Source: an uncultured Oscillospiraceae bacterium (lineage in GTDB: Bacteria > Bacillota > Clostridia > Oscillospirales > Oscillospiraceae). From it: a stretch of DNA of 28,222 bases. How positions within the stretch are numbered: position 1 is the stretch's first letter; each line of letters opens with the position of its first letter. Positions 1 through 6,958 of this stretch are shown piece after piece. Where the stretch lies: positions 1 to 28,222 of the forward strand of contig CAKTPR010000019.1 in the NCBI GenBank assembly GCA_934591725.1. The letters run 5' to 3'. Made by a program: the position numbers and the translations under genes. The notes under the pieces were generated by a model, which saw only the letters and a list, made by a program, of their open reading frames with translations, ran no database searches and was not told where the DNA came from.

Positions 1-127
1 GTCTGTACTGTTTTCATGCGCCGTTCACTACCTGTCAGCATACCATAAAGCCGTTTTTAAGGCAAGGGGTAATTGGGTGGCAGTTCGACCGTGCTTCCTA
101 CAAATGGTAAATATCTGTAAAACGGCA
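1..127. other. Gene-free flank upstream of the tracrRNA promoter, with a possible coding remnant on the - strand
   Basis: No convincing gene lies here. On the - strand a short reading frame from 128 to 57 (reading LPFVGSTVELPPN in its middle) ends at a stop, and a neighbouring frame continues with ALKTALWYADR and then stops. This looks like the frameshifted C-terminal end of a decayed protein, perhaps from a mobile element; I could not name the family. Two short inverted repeats are also present: GCCGTTTT (50-57) with AAAACGGC (119-126), and ATGGTAAAT (104-112) with ATTTACCAT (166/167-175) inside the tracrRNA. Confidence 0.25.
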
Positions 128-156
128 TTGACTTTTTCATGCTCTTACTCTATAAT
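128..156 (+). promoter_or_regulatory. Promoter of tracrRNA (and probably of the cas operon)
   Basis: TTGACT (128-133) and a perfect TATAAT (151-156) are separated by 17 bp, close to the ideal sigma-70/sigma-A promoter. Transcription should start near 161-164, just before the anti-repeat. No comparable promoter is seen between the tracrRNA terminator and cas9. Confidence 0.85.
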
Positions 157-162
157 AAAAGT

Positions 163-258
163 GGTATTTACCATACCAAGAACTGCGCAGGTTACTATGA
201 TAAGGTCTTAGTACCGCAGAGCTCTGACGCCCCGTTTCTGCGGGGCGTCATCTCTTTA
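163..258 (+). ncRNA. tracrRNA of the type II-C CRISPR system
   Basis: The RNA begins with an anti-repeat. Positions 166-186 are identical over 21 nt to the + strand form of the CRISPR repeat, so they pair perfectly with the - strand crRNA repeat. Beyond a small internal bulge, positions around 190-200 continue the pairing with the 5' end of the crRNA repeat through A-U, G-C and G-U pairs. The segment ATAAGG then leads into a short nexus-like hairpin (GGT 204-206 with ACC 213-215) and a 10-bp GC-rich terminator stem (225-250). This order (anti-repeat, nexus, terminator) matches known II-C tracrRNAs. The long perfect duplex would suit RNase III processing. The exact ends are inferred from promoter and terminator positions. 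Confidence 0.88.
225..258 (+). terminator. tracrRNA terminator hairpin, likely leaky
   Basis: TGACGCCCCG (225-234) pairs perfectly with CGGGGCGTCA (241-250) around a 6-nt loop. The tail TCTCTTTA is T-rich but not a clean T run, so some readthrough into cas9 is plausible. Confidence 0.75.
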
Positions 259-290
259 TATAGAAAAATACAGATACAGGAGGCTCCGCA

Positions 291-3200
291 ATGCTTTCAT
301 ACGGGATTGGTCTTGACATAGGTATAGCATCTGTCGGCTGGGCTGTCGTCGCGCTTGATAACAATGAATCGCCCTACGGAATAATAAATATGGGGTCACG
401 CATATTCGATGCTGCCGAGAACCCCAAAGACGGTGCCTCCCTTGCGCTGCCAAGGCGGGAGGCGCGCAGCATGCGCCGCAGGCTGCGCCGTCACAGGCAC
501 CGGAATGAGCGTATTCGCGCCATGCTCGTCAGGCGCGGTATTCTCACGCAGGACAGCCTTGATACTCTTTTTGACGGGCAGCTTGAGGATATATACGCAC
601 TCCGTGTCCGTGCCCTGGATCAAAGCGTAACGGCGGAGGAATTTGCGCGGATACTGATACACCTTTCCCAACGCAGAGGCTTCCGTTCAAACCGCAAAGC
701 CGAAGCGTCAAAGGAGGACGGGGAGCTTTTATCTGCGGTGAGCAAAAACGCTGAGCGGATGCGTGAAAACGGCTACCGCACCGCTGCTGAAATGTTCCTG
801 AAATCGGAGGAATACTCAGAGCACAAGCGCAACAAGGGAAGCAGCTATATTTCAACAGTCAGCCGCGGCATGGTCGAAGCCGAGGCAAAGATGATCTTTG
901 CCGCCCAGCGGTCATTTGGCATGCCCTTTGCCGCGGAGGAAACAGAGGAAGAGTATCTCGGCATCCTCCTCAGCCAGCGCTCCTTTGACGAAGGCCCCGG
1001 CGGGGACAGTCCATACGGCGGCAATCAGATCGAAAAGATGATAGGTAAATGCACACTCGATCCTGACGAGCCGCGGGCGGCAAAGGCCTGCTACTCGTTT
1101 GAATACTTCAATCTGCTGACGCGGATAAACAATATCCGCATAGTGGAGGGCGGAGCATCCGTCCCGCTCGACGATGCGCAGCGGGCGCTGATCGTTGAGC
1201 TTGCGCACAAGACCGAGGCCTTGGATTTTGCAAAGCTTCGCAAAGCGCTTGAGCTCTCGCCGTCACAGACCTTCAACCTTGTGTATTACCGCGCGGACGA
1301 AACGCAGGAAGCATCGGAGCGCAAGCAGAAATTCAGCTTTCTGAAAGCATATCACGAGCTGCGCCGCGCTTTTGACAAGCTCTCCAAGGGCTATATAAAC
1401 GGCATGAGCCGCGAAAAACGCAATGCGATCGCTTACGCGCTGACAGCATATAAAACAGAAAAGTCGATACGCGCGGGGCTTGAAAATGCCGGGCTGACAG
1501 AGGATGAGCTGAACACTGCGCTCACAATAGGCAGCTTCTCAAAGTTCGGTCATCTCTCCGTAAAGGCCTGTGACAAGCTTATCCCTTATCTTGAACAGGG
1601 TATGAAGTATAACGACGCCTGCGCTGCGGCGGGGTACAACTTCAAGGCGCACGACGCAGAAAGCAGAACGCGGCTCCTGCACATCACGCCTGATGATCTG
1701 GAGCCAGTAACGAGCCCGGTGGTACGCCGCGCGGTATCGCAGACGGTGAAGGTCGTCAACGCGATCATCCGTGAGCGCGGATGCAGCCCCACATTCATAA
1801 ACATTGAGCTTGCGCGTGAAATGGCAAAGGATTTTCAGGAACGCGGCAGACTCAAAAAGGAAATGGACGCGAACGCCGCGCAGAATGAGCGCGTTATGGA
1901 GCAGATCAGGGAGCTTGGCAAGACCCAGCCCACGGGGCAGGATCTGCTGAAGTATCTTCTCTGGCAGGAGCAGGACGGGCGCTGCGCCTATTCGCTGAAA
2001 GCGATACCGATTGAAAACCTGTTCGACGAGGGCTATGCGGAGATCGACCATATCATACCTTACAGCATCAGCTTTGACGACAGCCGCAGAAACAAGGTGC
2101 TTGTCCTCTCAAAGGAGAACCGCGAAAAAAGCAACCGCCTGCCGCTGCAATATCTGAGCGGTAAACGGCGCGACGACTTCATCGTATGGGTCAACACAGC
2201 CGTGAGGGATCAGAAGAAGCGCAGAAATCTGCTCAAAGAGGAGATAAGCGACGCAGACCGCAGCAGGTTCATTGAGCGGAACCTTCAGGATACAAAGACA
2301 ATGTCAAGCTTCCTCATGAATTATCTGAACGATAATCTGGAATTTGCGCCGTCGGATAAGCGAAAGAAAAGAGTGACCGCGGTAAACGGAGCTGTCACGT
2401 CATACCTGCGCAAGCGCTGGGGCATCAGGAAGCTCCGCGCGAACGGCGATACTCACCATGCCGTTGACGCGCTCGTCATCGCCTGCACAACGGACGGTCT
2501 GATCCAGCGCGTCAGCAGGTACAGCAGGTGTCACGAAAGCAGCACTGTTGAGGTCGACCCTGAGACCGGCGAGGTGATCGAGCGCTTCCCGTATCCTTGG
2601 CCGCAGTTCCGCAAGGAGCTTGAAGGCCGCTTGACAAGCGATCCGATGAAAAATCTCCGTGAGCTGAACCTGCCGCTTTACGGCGATCCTGAGGTGCCGC
2701 TGCGTCCGATGTTTGTCTCGCGCATGCCGAGGCGCAAGGTCACGGGCGCTGCGCACAAGGAAACGATCAAAAGCCCCGCCGCCCTTGATGACGGCTTCCT
2801 CGTCGTCAAGAAACCGCTTACCGAGCTGAAGCTCGATAAGGACGGCGAGATCGCGAACTACTATATGCCGCAGAGCGACCGCCTGCTGTATGAAGCGCTG
2901 AAGCAGCAGCTCATCGCCCACGGCGGAGACGGGAAAAAGGCCTTCATCGAGCCCTTCCATAAGCCGAAGAGTGACGGCACGCCCGGCCCGGTCGTCAACA
3001 AGGTGAAGATATGCGAGCCGAGCACAATGTCCGTCCCGATCCTTGGCGGCAGCGGCGCGGCAGATAACGACAGCATGGTGCGAGTAGATGTGTTCCGCGT
3101 TGAGGGCGAGGGCTACTACTTCGTCCCCATCTACGTTGCCGATACGCTGAAGCCTGAGCTGCCGAACAGAGCGTGCGTTGCATTCAAGCCGTATGACAAA

Positions 3201-3533
3201 TGGAAAGTGATGGATAACAGGGATTTCATTTTCTCGCTCTATCCGAACGATCTGTTCAAAGCAACGAGCCGAAAGACGCTCACTCTGAAGCTTTCCCAGC
3301 CGGACAGCACACTGCCGCCGGAATACTGCGTGAAGTCAGAGCTTCTGTACTTCAAGGGAGCGGACATCAGCTCTGCAAGCTTTGCCGCGATCAACCACGA
3401 CAACAGCTACAAAGCACGTGGAATTGGGATAAAGACTCTTGAGAACTTAGAAAAATACACCGTGGATGTTCTCGGTACATACCACGCCGTAGGGAAGGAA
3501 CCCAGACAGCCGTTTTATAAAAAGAGAGGTTGA
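291..3533 (+). CDS. cas9: Type II-C CRISPR-associated endonuclease Cas9
   Basis: RNA-guided double-strand DNA endonuclease that works with crRNA and the adjacent tracrRNA against invading DNA. At 1080 residues it falls in the compact II-C range. Visible landmarks in order: RuvC-I with GIGLDIG (catalytic Asp9); an arginine-rich bridge helix at about 55-82; a REC lobe to about 490; RuvC-II with INIELARE (Glu506); HNH with EIDHIIPYS (Asp586, catalytic His587) and ENREKSN (Asn610); RuvC-III with HHAVDA (His722/723, Asp726); and a C-terminal WED/PAM-interacting region from about 760. All catalytic residues are present, so it should be an active nuclease. The start is set by AGGAGG (278-283), 7 nt before the ATG. 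cas1 follows after 2 nt. The PAM cannot be read from sequence alone. Confidence 0.97.
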   Translation: MLSYGIGLDIGIASVGWAVVALDNNESPYGIINMGSRIFDAAENPKDGASLALPRREARSMRRRLRRHRHRNERIRAMLVRRGILTQDSLDTLFDGQLEDIYALRVRALDQSVTAEEFARILIHLSQRRGFRSNRKAEASKEDGELLSAVSKNAERMRENGYRTAAEMFLKSEEYSEHKRNKGSSYISTVSRGMVEAEAKMIFAAQRSFGMPFAAEETEEEYLGILLSQRSFDEGPGGDSPYGGNQIEKMIGKCTLDPDEPRAAKACYSFEYFNLLTRINNIRIVEGGASVPLDDAQRALIVELAHKTEALDFAKLRKALELSPSQTFNLVYYRADETQEASERKQKFSFLKAYHELRRAFDKLSKGYINGMSREKRNAIAYALTAYKTEKSIRAGLENAGLTEDELNTALTIGSFSKFGHLSVKACDKLIPYLEQGMKYNDACAAAGYNFKAHDAESRTRLLHITPDDLEPVTSPVVRRAVSQTVKVVNAIIRERGCSPTFINIELAREMAKDFQERGRLKKEMDANAAQNERVMEQIRELGKTQPTGQDLLKYLLWQEQDGRCAYSLKAIPIENLFDEGYAEIDHIIPYSISFDDSRRNKVLVLSKENREKSNRLPLQYLSGKRRDDFIVWVNTAVRDQKKRRNLLKEEISDADRSRFIERNLQDTKTMSSFLMNYLNDNLEFAPSDKRKKRVTAVNGAVTSYLRKRWGIRKLRANGDTHHAVDALVIACTTDGLIQRVSRYSRCHESSTVEVDPETGEVIERFPYPWPQFRKELEGRLTSDPMKNLRELNLPLYGDPEVPLRPMFVSRMPRRKVTGAAHKETIKSPAALDDGFLVVKKPLTELKLDKDGEIANYYMPQSDRLLYEALKQQLIAHGGDGKKAFIEPFHKPKSDGTPGPVVNKVKICEPSTMSVPILGGSGAADNDSMVRVDVFRVEGEGYYFVPIYVADTLKPELPNRACVAFKPYDKWKVMDNRDFIFSLYPNDLFKATSRKTLTLKLSQPDSTLPPEYCVKSELLYFKGADISSASFAAINHDNSYKARGIGIKTLENLEKYTVDVLGTYHAVGKEPRQPFYKKRG

Positions 3534-3535
3534 AC

Positions 3536-4435
3536 ATGGCATTTCGAAACATTATTGTCGAAAATCCTGCGCATATCTCCGTGAAGAACAGCCAGCTTGT
3601 GATCCGTACCGATACCGAACACAGCGCCGCGCTTGAGGATATCTCTGCGCTGCTGCTTGAAAACCGGCAGACAACGATAACAACAGCCGCGCTCTCCGCT
3701 CTTGGAGAGTGCGGCTGCTGCGTTTTTACCTGCGACGAAAAGCATTTACCCTGCACAGTCCTCACCCCATTCATGCAGCACAGCCGTCAGGCCGCCGTCA
3801 TCGAAAAGCAGCTTGCGGCGGGCGAACCGCTGAAAAAGCGGATGTGGCAGGCCATAGTCAAGGCAAAGATCACCAATCAGGCGCTCTGCCTGAAATACTG
3901 CGGAAATGAGCATGACTGCCAGACCTTAAAAGCAATGGCAGAGCGCGTCCGTTCGGGTGATATCGGGAACGTGGAAGCCGCCGCGGCGCGCTTTTATTTC
4001 CCCGTTCTCTTCGGGGAGGGCTTCACTCGCGGGAATGACTGTATATACAATGCCGCGCTCAATTACGGCTATGCCATCATCAGGGGCAGTATTGCCCGCT
4101 CTCTGGCAGTACATGGTCTGCTGCCCGTCTTTGGAATACACCATGAAAGCTCGATGAACGCATTTAACCTTGCCGATGACCTGATAGAGCCATTCCGTCC
4201 GCTGATCGACCTTCTTGTATTCTCCTCTTTCCGCCCCGAGGATGAACTCAGTCTCGATAAAAAGCGTCTGCTTTTCGGTGCACTGAATCTGGACATTCTT
4301 TCCGATTCCCAGCACCACAGCACCGCATACGCGATAGACAGGCTCGTGCAGAGTCTGCTGCGTTCACTGGATGAAAAGCAGCCCCGGCTTCTCCTCCCGG
4401 AGCTGCTTGCGCTTGAACAGCACCGGTATGAATAA
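3536..4435 (+). CDS. cas1: CRISPR-associated integrase Cas1 (type II)
   Basis: Metal-dependent integrase that, with Cas2, inserts new spacers into the array. 299 residues, typical of type II Cas1. Candidate active-site residues are Glu147 (in NVEAAAARFYFP), His202/His203 (in GIHHESSMNAF) and the acidic group Asp214-Glu218 (in LADDLIEPF), the usual Glu-His-Asp/Glu triad. The ATG at 3536 is preferred over an in-frame TTG at 3530 because AGAGAGG lies about 6 nt before it and the protein then begins MAFRNIIV, as in relatives. It is translationally linked to cas9 (2-nt gap), and its end overlaps cas2 by 8 nt. Confidence 0.95.
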   Translation: MAFRNIIVENPAHISVKNSQLVIRTDTEHSAALEDISALLLENRQTTITTAALSALGECGCCVFTCDEKHLPCTVLTPFMQHSRQAAVIEKQLAAGEPLKKRMWQAIVKAKITNQALCLKYCGNEHDCQTLKAMAERVRSGDIGNVEAAAARFYFPVLFGEGFTRGNDCIYNAALNYGYAIIRGSIARSLAVHGLLPVFGIHHESSMNAFNLADDLIEPFRPLIDLLVFSSFRPEDELSLDKKRLLFGALNLDILSDSQHHSTAYAIDRLVQSLLRSLDEKQPRLLLPELLALEQHRYE

Positions 4436-4748
4436 GTTTATGAGAATGATCGTATTTTTTGACCTGCCTGTGCAGACAAAGACGCAGCGTAGAGAGGCCA
4501 CGAAATTCAGGAACTTCCTGCTCAAGGACGGTTATCATATGCTGCAATACTCCGTATACGCCCGCGTGTGCAACGGGACTGACGCCGTGGACAAGCACCG
4601 TGAGCGCCTGCGCGACCGTCTGCCGAAAAACGGAGCGATACGGATGCTCGTCATTACCGAGAAGCAATACGAGAGTATCGAAATTCTGCTTGGTGGGCTC
4701 TCGCCCGCGGACGAGCCCTTCGAGAGCGAGGTTCTCAGTGTTTTCTGA
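4428..4748 (+). CDS. cas2: CRISPR-associated protein Cas2
   Basis: Structural partner of Cas1 in the spacer-integration complex. 106 residues from the ATG at 4428, which overlaps the cas1 stop; the ATG at 4440 is an alternative that would start at MRMIVFFD. The ferredoxin-like fold begins with MIVFFDLPV, whose Asp is the conserved acidic residue, and continues with FRNFLLKDGYHMLQYSVYAR, characteristic of type II Cas2. The ribosome binding site is weak, so expression probably depends on coupling to cas1. No csn2 or cas4 follows, which places the locus in subtype II-C. Confidence 0.94.
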   Translation: MNKFMRMIVFFDLPVQTKTQRREATKFRNFLLKDGYHMLQYSVYARVCNGTDAVDKHRERLRDRLPKNGAIRMLVITEKQYESIEILLGGLSPADEPFESEVLSVF

Positions 4749-4795
4749 AAAATGGAATTTTTTACATTTTTGCCGCGGCGGCACAGGCTTTTTAT

Positions 4796-4837
4796 AAAAA
4801 AAGGAGCCCTGAAACCATTGATTTCAGGGCTCCTTTT
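4796..4837. terminator. Bidirectional terminator between cas2 and the CRISPR array
   Basis: AAAAGGAGCCCTGAAA pairs with TTTCAGGGCTCCTTTT (stem about 16 bp, 7-nt loop). On the + strand a TTTT tail would end the cas transcript. On the - strand the run of seven A at 4796-4802 becomes a seven-U tail, a stronger terminator for a transcript leaving the array. This agrees with - strand transcription of the array. Confidence 0.88.
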
Positions 4838-4846
4838 CCGCAGTCA

Positions 4847-6604
4847 GATTTACCATACCAAGAACTGCTAGGGAACTACAACATAAAATTAAACTACAAA
4901 GACAGGTCTACGGATTTACCATACCAAGAACTGCTAGGGAACTACAACACTTGGTGTGACCAATGAGGAGGAAGCAACAGATTTACCATACCAAGAACTG
5001 CTAGGGAACTACAACTGATGTTTGTCCGAAATTTGTATGCCATTAGATTTACCATACCAAGAACTGCTAGGGAACTACAACGACTAAGAGTGATGATGTT
5101 TTCGGATACCAGATTTACCATACCAAGAACTGCTAGGGAACTACAACATCAATAAGATCAGGGTGCTCTTCGGCATAAGATTTACCATACCAAGAACTGC
5201 TAGGGAACTACAACTCAGGCATCCGGCGATGATGATTCTACTCGGATTTACCATACCAAGAACTGCTAGGGAACTACAACGTCGCGCCTCTGCTGGGAGC
5301 ATTGGAAACAGATTTACCATACCAAGAACTGCTAGGGAACTACAACCAATCGCCTTTGCTGGGAACATTGGAAAGAAGATTTACCATACCAAGAACTGCT
5401 AGGGAACTACAACCTGAGTAAAGTCTCCATAAACGCCGGGCGTGATTTACCATACCAAGAACTGCTAGGGAACTACAACACAAACTTAGGAGTAGAGCAA
5501 GAAGTACGGGATTTACCATACCAAGAACTGCTAGGGAACTACAACTGAACCTTTCTGTGGGGAAGGCAAAGCGCGATTTACCATACCAAGAACTGCTAGG
5601 GAACTACAACTGTCACTTCTGTTGACTATGCCGTGTTGTCTGGATTTACCATACCAAGAACTGCTAGGGAACTACAACTCAAGAAGCTTGGGCTGATTAT
5701 CGCTATAAGATTTACCATACCAAGAACTGCTAGGGAACTACAACTTATATGGGCGAGGACCTGCAGTTCCTCAAGGATTTACCATACCAAGAACTGCTAG
5801 GGAACTACAACTCACAACAGCGCCGGGATCGACTTTGGGAGGATTTACCATACCAAGAACTGCTAGGGAACTACAACCGTGAAGAAATGAGCGAACGACC
5901 GCAAGACGATTTACCATACCAAGAACTGCTAGGGAACTACAACATCAGTGATATAATTATCACCATTTGAACCGATTTACCATACCAAGAACTGCTAGGG
6001 AACTACAACTGTGGCTCTCAAGATGAATCACTCCTTTACGATTTACCATACCAAGAACTGCTAGGGAACTACAACTCCTTGGCGGGCAACTCCACTTCTC
6101 GCGTGGATTTACCATACCAAGAACTGCTAGGGAACTACAACTGATATACGGAAATGTGACATGGTCCGCGTGATTTACCATACCAAGAACTGCTAGGGAA
6201 CTACAACGAGACATTTCCGCTTACAACGCTCTCAAGTGATTTACCATACCAAGAACTGCTAGGGAACTACAACGTGTTCCATACAGGTGTAAACAATGCG
6301 CTTAGATTTACCATACCAAGAACTGCTAGGGAACTACAACGGGGGCCGGGTGTTATCTTTGGTCATTATTGATTTACCATACCAAGAACTGCTAGGGAAC
6401 TACAACATATGGAACCATTTGTGATAGAGATTATACGATTTACCATACCAAGAACTGCTAGGGAACTACAACGAGCACTTTATCCGGTTCACTGCATCCG
6501 TAGATTTACCATACCAAGAACTGCTAGGGAACTACAACCGCCTCGGCCGGAGCTTTAGCAGATATCCGGTTTTACCATACCAAGAACTGTGAGGGAACTA
6601 CAAC
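4847..6604 (-). CRISPR. CRISPR array, 27 repeats and 26 spacers, type II-C
   Basis: The repeat is 36 bp. On the + strand it begins GATTTACCATACCAAGAACT and ends GGGAACTACAAC; in crRNA sense (- strand) it begins GTTGTAGTTCCC, as in other II-C systems. Repeats start at 4847, 4913, 4980, 5046, 5112, 5179, 5245, 5311, 5378, 5444, 5510, 5575, 5643, 5709, 5776, 5842, 5908, 5974, 6040, 6106, 6172, 6238, 6305, 6371, 6437, 6503 and 6569. All read as identical except the last, which has three substitutions (GTTTTACC at the start, GTGAGGG in place of GCTAGGG). Spacers are 29-32 nt, mostly 30. The tracrRNA anti-repeat, the promoter at 6648-6676 and the terminator at 4796-4837 indicate transcription on the - strand. 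Spacers 7 (5281-5310) and 8 (5347-5377) are homologous. Confidence 0.98.
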
Positions 6605-6647
6605 AATGGGGCTGACTGACACCAACCTGCCGCTGTTGATTGTAATT

Positions 6648-6676
6648 AGTATACACTATCGTTCCCCGTTTGGCAA
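6648..6676 (-). promoter_or_regulatory. Probable array (pre-crRNA) promoter on the - strand
   Basis: Read on the - strand, TTGCCA (6676-6671), a 17-bp spacer and TATACT (6653-6648) form a good promoter. It points into the array, with a start near 6641 and about 37 nt of leader before the terminal repeat. It lies back to back with the metK promoter. Confidence 0.65.
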
Positions 6677-6718
6677 GCCGTGCCGCCGCGCGGTTGTCAA
6701 ATTCCCCCGCCCCGGCTA

Positions 6719-6746
6719 TTGACACGGCGCGAAAACCTGTTATAAT
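6719..6746 (+). promoter_or_regulatory. metK promoter
   Basis: TTGACA (6719-6724), 16 bp, TATAAT (6741-6746), with an extended -10 TG at 6738-6739. Both hexamers are consensus. The start near 6753 leaves the SAM riboswitch in the 5' leader. Confidence 0.85.
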
Positions 6747-6765
6747 ATCACAGTACAATTGAACA

Positions 6766-6857
6766 CCTTATCAAGAGCGGTGGAGGGAACGGCCCTGTGA
6801 AGCCCGGCAACCTGCGTATGCAAGGTGCCAAATCCGGCGGTGATACGAAAGATGAGG
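6766..6857 (+). promoter_or_regulatory. SAM-I (S-box) riboswitch aptamer
   Basis: The S-box core is recognisable: TTATCAAGAGCGGTGGAGGG, then CCCTGTGAAGCCCGGCAACC, a short variable stem, AAGGTGCCAAATCC, and a closing GATGAGG. Helix P1 forms between CCTTATC (6766-6772) and GATGAGG (6851-6857). A terminator lies 19 nt downstream, so binding of S-adenosylmethionine should end transcription before metK, the SAM synthetase gene: classical product feedback. Confidence 0.96.
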
Positions 6858-6875
6858 CTTTTATGCAGACTTTAT

Positions 6876-6902
6876 GCTCCGTCGGTCGACGGAGCTTTTT
6901 TC
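6876..6902 (+). terminator. Regulated terminator of the SAM riboswitch
   Basis: GCTCCGTC (6876-6883) pairs with GACGGAGC (6888-6895) around a 4-nt loop, followed by six T. This is the expression platform of the S-box, formed when SAM is bound. Confidence 0.9.
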
Positions 6903-6958
6903 TGCCCTTTTACTGCTCTCAAATCAATGTTCTGTAAAAAACAAAGGAGGAAATATAA

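Noticed and set aside
163..186. Anti-repeat read as a stray CRISPR repeat upstream of cas9
   Set aside because: It is only a partial match (21 of 36 nt identical), follows a promoter directly and leads into nexus and terminator hairpins, so it is the tracrRNA.
4371..4427. Longer N-terminus for Cas2 starting at 4371
   Set aside because: The extra 19 residues overlap cas1 deeply and do not fit the family; the ATG at 4428 gives a normal Cas2.
5141..6214. Short open frames within the array (repeating LPYQELLGNYN or SCSSLAVLGMVN)
   Set aside because: They are translations of the CRISPR repeats and spacers, with no ribosome binding sites.
6695..6700. Perfect TTGACA on the - strand upstream of the array
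   Set aside because: No acceptable -10 lies 16-18 bp further on; the TTGCCA/TATACT pair nearer the array is better.
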